A stretch of 64,000 nucleotides of DNA from assembly GCF_000429085.1 (NCBI RefSeq), contig NZ_AUBE01000007.1:186001-250000 (forward strand). Direction: 5' to 3'. Of this stretch, positions 9,388 to 17,819 are shown piece by piece. How positions within the stretch are numbered: the stretch's first letter is position 1; each line of letters opens with the position of its first letter. This DNA comes from Streptomyces flavidovirens DSM 40150. Lineage in GTDB: Bacteria > Actinomycetota > Actinomycetes > Streptomycetales > Streptomycetaceae. The notes beneath the pieces are model-generated. The model ran no database searches. It saw only the letters and a program-made list of their open reading frames with translations, and had not been told where the DNA came from. Made by a program: the position numbers and the translations under genes.

Positions 9388-9627
9388 TCAGCCGCTCTTG
9401 ACGGAGAACGCGTTCGTCCTGAAGTCGAGGCCACCGGAGACCGAGGTGATCTCGTAACCGAACTGCACGTCACCGATGGTCTCGTTGCCCCACCAGCCCT
9501 TGACGTCCTTGATCCAGCGCAGGACGGGCAGGATGTTCACCGTGCCGGCCGAGGAGTCCGACGTACGCAGGAACGAGAAGACCTCGTTGGCCCGCCGGCC
9601 GCCGGGACGCAGGGTGCGTCGTGCCAT
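9388..9627 (-). pseudogene. C-terminal remnant of a GH12-type endoglucanase / xyloglucanase
   Basis: A 79-codon open frame whose last 60 residues read like the end of a GH12 domain: a FSFLRTSD segment, a VNILPVLRWIKD helix, then VQFGYEI and a final GGLDF..NAFSV strand. GH12 catalytic domains are about 220 residues, so roughly three quarters is missing. The first 15 residues are Arg-rich and do not fit. No signal peptide or catalytic Glu is present. It lies just downstream of the second importer operon and probably marks a deleted glucanase gene. It might still be translated as a short peptide. Confidence 0.5.
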
Positions 9628-9747
9628 GGTGTCCCTTCCATGGGTGGGGGGATGCCGCGCCCTCGCGGCGAGGGCGCGCTCGTCGTCGGCGCCGCGGTCG
9701 GCGAGGACCGGGGATGCGGATCCGACGGGAGTCTGTGGGGCTGGCGG

Positions 9748-10701
9748 TCAGCCCTTGACGGCGCCGATCAGCATGCCCTTTCGGAAGTGCTTCTGGACGA
9801 ACGGCGACATCACGGCGACGGGGATCAGCGCCAGGATCATCACGGCCATCTGTACGGCCAGACTGCTGAGTGCCCCGCTGCTGACCGCCTGACCCATGGC
9901 GCCCGGCGGTACCTGGTGCTGCAGCACGAGCTGACGCAGGATCATCTGGAGCGGGTACTTGTCGCTGTCCTGGATGTAGAGCATGGCGTTGAACCACTGG
10001 CTCCAGTAGCCGACGGCGTAGAAGAGGGAGATCACCGCGACGACCGCGCGGGACAGCGGCATGACGATCGTGAGCAGGATGCGCCACTCCCCGGCGCCGT
10101 CGATGCGGGCGCTCTCGATCAGCTCGGGAGCAGTGCCCATGAAGAAGGCGCGCAGCACCAGGATGTTGAAGACGCTGATCGCGCTCGGCAGGATCATCGA
10201 CCAGTAGCTGTCCTGGAGCCCGATTCCGGTGACCAGCAGATACGTCGGGATGAGCCCCGCGCCGAAGAACATGGTGACCATCAGCAGCATCAGCAGCGGC
10301 CGGTGACCGAAGGAATTGCCTCTGGACAGACCGTACGCGCACAGTACGGACACGGCCATGCTGAAGAGGGTGCCGACCACGGTGAGCCCGACGCTGACCA
10401 GCGCCGCGCGGGTCACCGCGCCACCGCTCAGCAGGGCCTCGTACGCCTCGAAGGTGATGGTGCCGGGCCAGACGACGAGACCGCCGGCCTCCGTGATGGT
10501 CTTCTTGTCCGACAGGCTGGTGACGAGGACGACCCACAGCGGCCCGAGCACGACCAGGCAGATCGCGACGAGCGACACACCCTTCAGACCCTGCCCGATC
10601 CTCGTCGGCTCCTCCTCCCACACCGGGCGCCGGCCGGTGCGGTCTATTCGCTGCAGCGGGGTTTCCCGCACGCCCTGCGGATCCATGAGTACGGCGGTCA
10701 T
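9748..10701 (-). CDS. Carbohydrate ABC permease, LplC/YtcP type
   Basis: A 317-residue membrane permease. The EAA loop is visible near residue 195 (ESARIDGAGEWRILL), and the C-terminus ends with the KHFRKGMLIGAVKG segment that LplC/YtcP-like permeases share. Its ATG overlaps the stop of the LplB-like gene (ATGA). With the next two genes it forms a three-gene importer operon read leftwards from operators at 13.4-13.5 kb. LplABC/YtcQP-like systems commonly import pectin-derived or complex oligosaccharides; no ATPase gene is present. Confidence 0.92.
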   Translation of the reverse strand: MTAVLMDPQGVRETPLQRIDRTGRRPVWEEEPTRIGQGLKGVSLVAICLVVLGPLWVVLVTSLSDKKTITEAGGLVVWPGTITFEAYEALLSGGAVTRAALVSVGLTVVGTLFSMAVSVLCAYGLSRGNSFGHRPLLMLLMVTMFFGAGLIPTYLLVTGIGLQDSYWSMILPSAISVFNILVLRAFFMGTAPELIESARIDGAGEWRILLTIVMPLSRAVVAVISLFYAVGYWSQWFNAMLYIQDSDKYPLQMILRQLVLQHQVPPGAMGQAVSSGALSSLAVQMAVMILALIPVAVMSPFVQKHFRKGMLIGAVKG

Positions 10702-11636
10702 CGTTTCGAGTACACCCCCTGCTCACCCAGCATGTGGGCGACCTTGTTGGCCAGCAGCACCATGAGCACGCTGAACACACCCTTGAAGATTCCGGCGGCG
10801 GTCGCGTAGCCGAAGTCACCGGTCCTGACGCCCGTCCACCAGATGTACGTGTCCAGTACCTCCGCCGCACCGGGCCCGACCTGATCACGCTGGAGCAGGA
10901 TCTGCTCGAAGTCGAGGTTGAGGGCGCTGCCGACGCGCAGCACCAGCAGCAGGGCGATCACCGGCCGCAGCGCGGGCAGCGTCACGTGCCACATGCGGCG
11001 CCAGCGCCCGGCCCCGTCCACGGCCGCCGCCTCGTACAGCTCACTGTTGACGGCGGCGAGTGCCGCCAGGAATACGATCACTCCCCACCCGGCGTCCTTC
11101 CACACCGACTGGGCGGTGAGCAGGAACTTGAAGAACCCAGGATCGGTCATCAGGTCGAAACCCCCGATGCCCCGCTCGCGCAACTGCTGCGCGATGAGTC
11201 CGGCGCCACCCAGCATCTGCTGGAAGACGGTGACGACCAGTACCCAGGAGAAGAAGTGGGGGAGGTAGATGATGCCCTGCACCCAGGCTCTGACCCGGTC
11301 GTTGAGCACGCTGTTGAGCAGCAGGGCGAGCGCGATGGGGAGGGGGAAGAAGAGCACGAGCTGGGTGAAGAAGATCACCAGGGTGTTCACCAGTACTTCC
11401 CAGAACCGGTTGTCCAGGAAGAGCCGTTCGAAGTTGTACGTCCCCACGAACGGGCTGCCGGTGATGCCCGCGCCGTACGGGTCGTACTCCTGGAACGCGA
11501 CCACGTTGCCCAGCAGCGGCACGTAGTTGAAGACAAGCAGCAGCACGACGGCCGGCAAGGTCATCAGGAGCAGCGTCCGGTCCCGCAGGAACCTCTGGCG
11601 GCGGGTGATGCCACGGGCGAGTTCCAGATCCTTCAC
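10698..11636 (-). CDS. Carbohydrate ABC permease, LplB/YteP type
   Basis: A 312-residue permease. I chose the GTG at 11636 because it overlaps the binding-protein stop (GTGA); longer readings would run back into that gene. The sequence begins with the short basic motif RRQRFLRDRTLLLM, typical of LplB/YteP permeases, then FNYVPLLGNVVAFQEYDP. The EAA loop is YEAAAVDGAGRWRRMW. In B. subtilis, YteP works with YtcP and YtcQ in RG-I disaccharide or oligosaccharide uptake, which fits the lyases here. Confidence 0.92.
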   Translation of the reverse strand: MKDLELARGITRRQRFLRDRTLLLMTLPAVVLLLVFNYVPLLGNVVAFQEYDPYGAGITGSPFVGTYNFERLFLDNRFWEVLVNTLVIFFTQLVLFFPLPIALALLLNSVLNDRVRAWVQGIIYLPHFFSWVLVVTVFQQMLGGAGLIAQQLRERGIGGFDLMTDPGFFKFLLTAQSVWKDAGWGVIVFLAALAAVNSELYEAAAVDGAGRWRRMWHVTLPALRPVIALLLVLRVGSALNLDFEQILLQRDQVGPGAAEVLDTYIWWTGVRTGDFGYATAAGIFKGVFSVLMVLLANKVAHMLGEQGVYSKR

Positions 11637-13297
11637 CTGCCGGAGCCCTGCTTCTCCAGGATGTCGGCGTACCACTTGCGCAGTTCGTCGCCGCCGCTCT
11701 TCTTCCACGTGTTCACGGCCTCCTCGATGTCGCTGACCTTCTTCCGGCCGCGCCGGATGTCCTTCTGCAGGTCGTCGAAGGGCGTGTAGAGGGAGGCGTA
11801 GCGCTGCGGCTCGACGATCTGCATGCCGAAGAAGAGCGGTTTCCTGACGTGGGGGGCCTGCCGGGCCATCCAGCCCGCGTACTCCTTCACCACCTCGGGG
11901 AAGTCGGGGTACGCGATGACGTGCGGCGGGGAGGCGAAGAACAGGTACGTGGCGGGCTGGGCCTCCTGGATGCCACGGTCGGTGCGGACCGGGACCCCGT
12001 CCTTCGTGGTGTAGTGGGTGCCTTCGACGCCGAAGTTGATGAGCTGGAACTCCTTGGTGCCGTACGGGGCCGCGATGTAGTCGACCAGGGCCAGCAGCTC
12101 CTCGATCCGCTCCTTCGGCAGGTCCTTGTTGATGAAGGAGAAAACCCCGGCCGGCGGGTCCTGGTAGAGGACCGGCTTGCCGCCGTCGGCGCTGAAGAGG
12201 TCCAGCGCGCGCATGTCGAACTCGGGGTTGGCCTTGGCCTGTTCCGAGGCCAGGCCGTGCCAGCTACCGGTGCCGTCGTTGTACATCAGCGTGCCGCCGC
12301 CGGTGAACCGGATCTTGGCGTCGGCGTCCTTGTTGGCCTCTGCGTCGGGGTGGACCACCCTCGCGTCGTGCAGCTTGCGGGCGAAGGCGAGGGCTTCCCG
12401 GTACTCGGCGGTCTCAATCTTGTGCACAAGCTTGTCGCCGTCGAGCTGCCAGTAGTGGGGGGCGTCGGGCAGGAGGCCGAACATCTTCTGGATACAGACC
12501 CACAGATCGTCGAAGGCCCACCGTTTCCTCCTGGCGTCGGTGTACTCCCTGCCGAAGGCGAGCAGTTCATCGGCGCTGGTGGGCAGCGTCGCACCGAGCC
12601 CGTCGAGGAGGTCCTTCCGATAGAAGATCGCGTTGCCGATGACCGGCGAGGGCATCGGCAGTCCGCGCAGCTTGCCGCCGAAGACGGACATCTGCCAGGC
12701 CCCGGTGGGGATGTTGGCGAGGTTCGGGTACTTCTCGACCTTGTCGCCGGAGAGATACGGCCCCAGGTCGGCGAACTTGCTGACGACCGCGTTGCGGATC
12801 TGGCCCTGCATGTTCCAGCCGGGGATCGTGACGATGTCCGCGATGTCGGACCCCGCGAGTACGGCGCCGATCTTCTCCTGGTAGGTGTTGCCGTCCTGCG
12901 GGTCGAACCGGACAGTGGCGCCAAGGGCCTTGTTCACGGCGGTGTAGTAGGCGTTGTCCTTCTTGGGCACGGTTCCCCAGATGGGGGTCATGGCCTTGAA
13001 GGTGCCGCCCTTGCCGGGCGTCCCCTTGACCGAGGTCGCCAAGGGGTCGGGCAGCTTGGTGTAGCCGGCGCTGGAGCCGTTGACGCCCGGTATGTCCGGG
13101 TCGGACAGGTTCGTTGGTACGTACTTCGGGAGGATGGCTTTGAGCGCCTTGCCCCCGGTCGCACCTTCCTTGCCGCCCTGCGCGGGCCCGCCGCAGGCGG
13201 CGAGCAGCGGAAAGCCGCCTGCCACCGCTGCCGCGGCGACCGCCGTGGAGGCGAGGAAGCTTCTGCGGCTCGGGGTGGAGGGGGAGTTCGGCGTCAT
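11633..13297 (-). CDS. Extracellular sugar-binding lipoprotein (LplA/YtcQ type)
   Basis: A 554-residue solute-binding protein, the large size typical of LplA/YtcQ proteins. The N-terminus has both a twin-arginine motif (RRSFLAS at residues 11-17) and a lipobox (LLAAC), so it is probably a Tat-exported lipoprotein. It is the first gene of the importer operon, with its stop overlapping the LplB-like start. Two perfect operators lie about 95 and 215 bases upstream of the start, indicating control by the LacI protein at 8.4 kb. Confidence 0.93.
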   Translation of the reverse strand: MTPNSPSTPSRRSFLASTAVAAAAVAGGFPLLAACGGPAQGGKEGATGGKALKAILPKYVPTNLSDPDIPGVNGSSAGYTKLPDPLATSVKGTPGKGGTFKAMTPIWGTVPKKDNAYYTAVNKALGATVRFDPQDGNTYQEKIGAVLAGSDIADIVTIPGWNMQGQIRNAVVSKFADLGPYLSGDKVEKYPNLANIPTGAWQMSVFGGKLRGLPMPSPVIGNAIFYRKDLLDGLGATLPTSADELLAFGREYTDARRKRWAFDDLWVCIQKMFGLLPDAPHYWQLDGDKLVHKIETAEYREALAFARKLHDARVVHPDAEANKDADAKIRFTGGGTLMYNDGTGSWHGLASEQAKANPEFDMRALDLFSADGGKPVLYQDPPAGVFSFINKDLPKERIEELLALVDYIAAPYGTKEFQLINFGVEGTHYTTKDGVPVRTDRGIQEAQPATYLFFASPPHVIAYPDFPEVVKEYAGWMARQAPHVRKPLFFGMQIVEPQRYASLYTPFDDLQKDIRRGRKKVSDIEEAVNTWKKSGGDELRKWYADILEKQGSGR

Positions 13298-13390
13298 TGC
13301 GTCAACCCTTCATGGCGCGCCAGGACACCCGGCGGAAGGCCGCCGGTCGGCTGCAGTGGCTGAAGTGAAACTGGCGTATCGCCAGAACCG

Positions 13391-13404
13391 TCGAAGCGCT
13401 TCGA
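13391..13404. promoter_or_regulatory. LacI-family operator (site 3)
   Basis: TCGAAGCGCTTCGA, identical to the site at 8254. It lies 94 bases upstream of the start of the binding-protein gene that opens the second importer operon. Confidence 0.85.
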
Positions 13405-13509
13405 TGTTGCTGCGAGGTTAAGTGAACGCTCGGGAGCGCACAAGGGTTGAAGGCAACATTGGGCATTGCTTGTACGCGTATTGACACACAAGCTCCACGA
13501 ACAAGAGCA

Positions 13510-13523
13510 TCGAAGCGCTTCGA
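13510..13523. promoter_or_regulatory. LacI-family operator (site 4)
   Basis: TCGAAGCGCTTCGA again, 119 bp centre-to-centre from site 3. It may serve the importer operon by looping, or may once have controlled a + strand gene whose remnant follows at 13557. Confidence 0.82.
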
Positions 13524-13556
13524 ATAACCCGCTCCTCCCTCGCAAGAGAACCGCAC

Positions 13557-13910
13557 GTGACCGCAGACCTGACCGCAGACGTGACCGCACACCAGCCGCC
13601 GTTCCCGCGAAGCGCGGATCGGTCGAAGGTGTCGGGTGACGCGGTGGCCCCGGTGGCCGGGAGCTGTACCGGCGAACTCGTCTTCCGGGGCTGCGGCTTC
13701 GGCGCTGGTGCGGCGGAGGTCTCGGTGACGGTCTCAGCGGCGGCGCCCGGCGGCCCGTACGCGTACGAGGTACTGCGCGCCGCGATCGAGGTGTCCGGGC
13801 TCCAGGAGATCCGGGCGGAACTGCGCGGCCCGATCCGCCTGACCGAGATCAACTTCGCGGCCTGGCGCCCGACGGGCTGGATGGCGCGGCACCGTCCAGC
13901 TCCTCGGGCG
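13557..13910 (+). pseudogene. Possible remnant of a secreted glycosidase: CBM6-like C-terminal domain
   Basis: An open frame starts with GTG at 13557, just downstream of an operator. The section from about 13660 to 13865 reads like the end of a carbohydrate-binding beta-sandwich: ELVFRGCGFGAGAAEVSV, a PYAYEVLRA strand, and a final GPIRLTEINFAAW strand. No catalytic domain or signal peptide precedes it. Beyond about 13910 the frame runs into a minisatellite and then antisense through the GH31 gene, so it is not a real long protein. I read it as the joined ends of a deleted gene. Confidence 0.4.
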
Positions 13911-13977
13911 TTCGAGGAGCGGGGACCGGGGTGGAGTCCCGGTCACGGGAACGGGCGGTGGGGGAAAGGCGCCGCAG

Positions 13978-14094
13978 GCGCCCGCCGTGACGCCCGCGCC
14001 CGCCGTGACGCCCGCGCCCGCCGTGACGCCCGCGCCCGCCGTGACGCCCGCGCCCGCCGTGACGCCGGCGCCCGCCGTCACCCCCGCGCCCGCC
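13978..14094. repeat. 18-bp tandem repeat (minisatellite), about six copies
   Basis: The unit GCGCCCGCCGTGACGCCC is repeated almost perfectly, with the last copies drifting (GCCGGCG, GTCACC). In one + strand frame it reads (PAVTPA)n, like a linker of a secreted glycosidase. It ends about 18 bases before the GH31 stop codon, in the gap between the GH31 gene and the importer operon. Confidence 0.9.
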
Positions 14095-14111
14095 TCACCC
14101 CACCAGCCGCC

Positions 14112-16379
14112 TCACCCCACCCGCAGCGTCACCTCGCCCGAGCCCTCCGCTGCCGAGTCGCCCCACTCCACCCGGAACGGCCGTGCCGACCCCTGCGCCG
14201 TGGCCCGCACGCGGTCACCCTCGCGCACGATCCGGAACGCCGCCGCATCCGCACCCGTCTGGTCCGGCACCGTCACCACGCACTCCAGCGAGGCCGGCGG
14301 GGCGTACAGCCGCAGGGTCAGCCCCTCCAGCCAGTCCCCGTCCGGCCGCTGGTCGTCCGCGCCCAGCGGCAGCACCGCCCCCGGCCGCACGAAGAGCGGC
14401 AGGCTGTCGAAGCCGTACGTCTCCTGCCGCCACACCGGACCGGTGACCGTCTCACCGGTCAGCAGATGCGTCCACGTACCGGACGGAACGTAGTACTCGA
14501 CCGATCCGTCCGCGCTGAAGACCGGCGCGACCAGCAGATCCGGCCCGAGCATGTACTGCCGGTCCAGCGGCCGGCACGCCGGATCGTCCGGAAACTCCAG
14601 CAGCATCGGCCGCATCACGGGCACGCCCGTCCGATGCGCCTCAACAGCCGCCCCGTACAGATACGGCATCAGCCGGTGCTTGAGCAGCGTGAACCGCCGC
14701 GCTACATCCACCGCTTCCTCGCCGAACGCCCACGGCACCCGGTACGACACATTCCCATGCAGCCTGCTGTGCGAGGACAGCAGCCCGAAGGCGAGCCAGC
14801 GCTTGAAGACGTCCGGGTCGGGCGTTCCCTCGAAGCCGCCGATGTCGTGGCTCCAGAAGCCGAAGCCGGACAGGCTGAGCGACAGACCGCCGCGCAGCGA
14901 CTCGGCCATCGCGTTGAAGGAGGCGAAGCAGTCGCCGCCCCAGTGCACCGGGAACTGCTGCCCGCCCGCGGTCGCCGAGCGCGCGAAGAGCACCGCTTCG
15001 CCGCCGCCGCGCTCCTTCTCCAGGAGTTCGAAGACCGTCCGGTTGTAGAGGTGTGTGTAGTAGTTGTGCATCCGCTCGGGGTCGGAGCCGTCTTTCCACA
15101 CCACATCTGTCGGCACGCGCTCGCCGAAGTCCGTCTTGAAGCAGTCCACGCCCTGGTCGAGCAGCGCCCGCAACTTGCCCGCGTACCACTCGCGGGCGGC
15201 CGGGTTGGTGAAGTCGACCAGCGCCATGCCGGGTTGCCACAGGTCCCACTGCCAGATGTCGCCGTTGGCCCGCCGCACCAGATAGCCGGCCTCGGCCCCC
15301 TCCGCGAACAGTGTGGATTTCTGCGCGATGTACGGGTTGATCCACATGCTGATCCGCAGTCCCCGCTCCTTGAGCCGGGCCAGCATGCCGTCCGGATCCG
15401 GGAAGACCTCGGGGTCCCACTGGAAGTCCGACCACTGGTATTCGCGCATCCAGAAGCAGTCGAAGTGGAAGACGGACAGCGGGATGTCCCGCTCCGCCAT
15501 GCCGTCCACGAACGACGTGACCGTCTCCTCGTCGTACGCCGTGCAGAAGGAAGTGGTCAGCCACAGCCCGAACGACCAGGCGGGCGGCAGCGCGGGCCGG
15601 CCGGTCAGGGCGGTGTAGCGGGAGAGAACGTCCTTGGGTGTGGGCCCCGCGACGACGTAGTACTCCAGCGACTGGTCCTCGACGCTGAACTGCACCTGCC
15701 CGACCGACTCCGAGCCGACCTCGAAGGAGACCTTGCCGGGATGGTTGACGAAGACGCCGTAACCGCGTGAGGACAGGTAGAACGGGACGTTCTTGTACGC
15801 CTGTTCGCTGCTCGTTCCGCCGTCGGCCTGCCAGAGATCGAGGCTCTGGCCGTTCCTCAGGTACGGGGTGAAACGCTCCCCGAGGCCGTAGATGTTCTCG
15901 CCCACCCCCAGGGCGAGTTGGGCGACCATGTGGTGCCCGCCGTCCGGTGTCGTCGCGAACGCGGTGCCTTTGGTCTCGACGCCGGTGAGCCTGCGCCCCT
16001 GCCCGTCGAGGAAAACCGGCCCCCATGGCCGCGCCGTGTCGAGCCGCAGAGTCAGCGGCCCGCTCGTCAGCTCGGTGACCGTGCCGTCCCGCCGGGTGGT
16101 GGCGGCGGTGCCCGCGTCCGCGCCGGGCAGCTCGAAGTCGGGCCCGCGGTGGGCCTTCCCCGCGTGATGGGTGGCGCGTACGCCGATGACACCCTCGGCC
16201 GGCGAGAAGCACTCGACCGTGATGAGCGGGGTGTTGAGCGTGGCGCCGCGGTGCTCGACGCGTCTGACGGCGGCGTACGCGGTGACGTGGTCGGGACTGA
16301 CATGCAGATCGCGGACTTCGGTGGCGTATGAGGCGTGCACGCCTTCGCGCATGAGCCAGAAGCCGTCGGTGAACTTCAC
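14112..16379 (-). CDS. yicI: Alpha-xylosidase, GH31 family (YicI-like)
   Basis: A 755-residue intracellular enzyme without a signal peptide. The GTG at 16379 is preceded by AAGGA seven bases upstream and gives the typical start (KFTDGFWLMREG). The GH31 nucleophile motif is CFKTDFGERVPTD and the acid/base lies in HWGGDCFASFNAM; both blocks, with SLSLSGFGFWSHDIGGFEG after them, closely follow E. coli YicI. It would remove alpha-1,6-xylosyl units from xyloglucan oligosaccharides after uptake. That fits a former GH12 xyloglucanase in the locus. No copy of the LacI operator is seen upstream, so control may differ. Confidence 0.92.
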   Translation of the reverse strand: MKFTDGFWLMREGVHASYATEVRDLHVSPDHVTAYAAVRRVEHRGATLNTPLITVECFSPAEGVIGVRATHHAGKAHRGPDFELPGADAGTAATTRRDGTVTELTSGPLTLRLDTARPWGPVFLDGQGRRLTGVETKGTAFATTPDGGHHMVAQLALGVGENIYGLGERFTPYLRNGQSLDLWQADGGTSSEQAYKNVPFYLSSRGYGVFVNHPGKVSFEVGSESVGQVQFSVEDQSLEYYVVAGPTPKDVLSRYTALTGRPALPPAWSFGLWLTTSFCTAYDEETVTSFVDGMAERDIPLSVFHFDCFWMREYQWSDFQWDPEVFPDPDGMLARLKERGLRISMWINPYIAQKSTLFAEGAEAGYLVRRANGDIWQWDLWQPGMALVDFTNPAAREWYAGKLRALLDQGVDCFKTDFGERVPTDVVWKDGSDPERMHNYYTHLYNRTVFELLEKERGGGEAVLFARSATAGGQQFPVHWGGDCFASFNAMAESLRGGLSLSLSGFGFWSHDIGGFEGTPDPDVFKRWLAFGLLSSHSRLHGNVSYRVPWAFGEEAVDVARRFTLLKHRLMPYLYGAAVEAHRTGVPVMRPMLLEFPDDPACRPLDRQYMLGPDLLVAPVFSADGSVEYYVPSGTWTHLLTGETVTGPVWRQETYGFDSLPLFVRPGAVLPLGADDQRPDGDWLEGLTLRLYAPPASLECVVTVPDQTGADAAAFRIVREGDRVRATAQGSARPFRVEWGDSAAEGSGEVTLRVG

Positions 16380-16566
16380 AGTGGTTCCTTGTGGGATCAG
16401 GCGAGGCAGGACAGCTGCCGTTCTCCGGCACCATTTTGGTCGTGCGACGAACAAATTACGTGACGCCGCGTCTCCGGACCAGAGAAACCGGCGCACAATT
16501 AAACAGGGCACCAAACAAATACGTACTCGCCAGCGAACACTTACCGCAGGGCAGGGGAGGACACCC

Positions 16567-17097
16567 GTGGACGCAGGTGCGCCGGATGCCGCCGTGGAGT
16601 TCCATGACTTCTTCGAGCGGCACCACGCCGGACTCGCCCGCCTCGCTCACCTCCTGACGGGGGACGCCGACGCGGCCGACGACCTGGCGGCCGACGCGCT
16701 GGTCGCGCTCTGGCACCGCTGGGACCGGGTACGTGCCGCCGATCACCCCGCGGCGTACGCACGGGGTGTCGTCGCCAACCTCGCGCGCAGCCGGATCCGC
16801 AGCGCCGTACGGGAACGCCGCCGGGTCGCGCTCTGCTGGCCGCATCGCGTCGAGTACACGGACGGCCCGGACATACCGGCGGTCGTCGACGTCCAGCAGG
16901 CGCTGCGCACACTGCCGTTCCGCAAACGCGCCTGCGTGGTGCTCCGCCACGCCTTCGACCTCTCCGAGCGGGACACGGCGCTGGCTCTCGGCATCTCGGT
17001 CGGTACGGTGAAGAGCCAGACGTCGAGGGGCGTGGCGCAACTGGAGAAGCTGCTGGGCAGCGATACCGCCGCGGAACTCGTGGGAGAGAGGTACTGA
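16567..17097 (+). CDS. ECF RNA polymerase sigma factor, SigE-like family
   Basis: A 176-residue sigma factor. The GTG at 16567 follows GGGAGG by six bases. Region 2 spans about residues 13-80 (HDFFERHHAGLARLAHLLTG, then DHPAAYARGVVANLARSRIR). Region 4 spans about residues 105-165 (LRTLPFRKRACVVLRHAFDL and the helix-turn-helix SERDTALALGISVGTVKSQTS). This pattern fits the SigE-family ECF group common in Streptomyces. Its stop overlaps the start of the next gene, a membrane protein that is the likely anti-sigma partner. It diverges from the GH31 gene across an AT-rich gap of 187 bases. Confidence 0.93.
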   Translation: MDAGAPDAAVEFHDFFERHHAGLARLAHLLTGDADAADDLAADALVALWHRWDRVRAADHPAAYARGVVANLARSRIRSAVRERRRVALCWPHRVEYTDGPDIPAVVDVQQALRTLPFRKRACVVLRHAFDLSERDTALALGISVGTVKSQTSRGVAQLEKLLGSDTAAELVGERY

Positions 17098-17807
17098 TGG
17101 ACGAGCTCCGCCGGCAACTGCGCGAAGCGGCCGAGGCGCACCGGCCCGACCGCGCGCGCATGCTCGCCAGGGTGGAGCGCGCCATGACACCGCGCCGGCC
17201 CGGCCCGCCGGACCGCCACGCCGGGGCCTCGGCGTCCTGGCTCCGCATCACGGGCGCGACGGCCGCCGTGACGGGGCTGCTGGTGGCCGGCGGCTACGCG
17301 GTGGCTTCCGCGACGCGGGACGAGAGGCCCACGCACTCCGTCGCCCCACCGCCCCCGGCCCGGACCCCGGCCCCGCCGGCGACCGGCGCCGACCGGGCCG
17401 AGGACGCCTACCTGCGGGCCGACGGCTTGGTGGACCCGCACAGCAATCGCTACTGGGCACAGAGCAACGTAAGGGTGAAGACGCGACAGCCCCTCACCGC
17501 GCTCACGGTCGAACTGAGCGTCACCCAGACAGGCGGAGTCGCCGACACCGGTAGTTGGCGCTCTCTGCCGGCCGGCGACTTCACCGTCTCCGTACGCGAG
17601 GAGAACGGCGCCCTTGTCTTCCGCTGGTCACTCAAGGCCGGCCGTACGGTCCCCGCCGGACAGCATGTCTTCGCCGGGCAGTACAACCACGCGGAGGGCG
17701 GCCGGGACGCGGGAGGCGATACGTTCAGCGCGTCCGCGACAGCGCGGACGAACGGCGAAAAGGCCACGCTGCACGGCGATTTCACCAGCACGGACGCCTA
17801 CGGGTGA
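17097..17807 (+). CDS. Single-pass membrane protein, putative anti-sigma partner
   Basis: A 236-residue protein coupled to the sigma gene (TGATG). Residues 1-45 are a charged cytoplasmic helix (MDELRRQLREAAEAHRPDRARMLARVERAM), a form often seen where SigE-family factors have a co-encoded membrane regulator. One membrane span lies near residues 48-70. A Pro-rich linker (PPPPARTPAPP) and an extracellular beta-rich domain of about 140 residues follow. No zinc-binding HxxxCxxC motif is seen, so it is not a ZAS anti-sigma factor. The regulatory role is inferred from position only. Confidence 0.72.
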   Translation: MDELRRQLREAAEAHRPDRARMLARVERAMTPRRPGPPDRHAGASASWLRITGATAAVTGLLVAGGYAVASATRDERPTHSVAPPPPARTPAPPATGADRAEDAYLRADGLVDPHSNRYWAQSNVRVKTRQPLTALTVELSVTQTGGVADTGSWRSLPAGDFTVSVREENGALVFRWSLKAGRTVPAGQHVFAGQYNHAEGGRDAGGDTFSASATARTNGEKATLHGDFTSTDAYG

Positions 17808-17819
17808 CCCATGGGGGAA

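Noticed and set aside
11849..13363. A 504-codon + strand frame opposite the LplA-like gene
   Set aside because: The minus strand has an excellent binding-protein gene with Tat/lipobox signal; the + frame has no family features.
13910..15770. A long + strand open frame of Arg/Ala-rich sequence running through the minisatellite and the GH31 gene
   Set aside because: It is the antisense of a clear GH31 enzyme with conserved catalytic motifs; the composition is that of a shadow frame in high-GC DNA.
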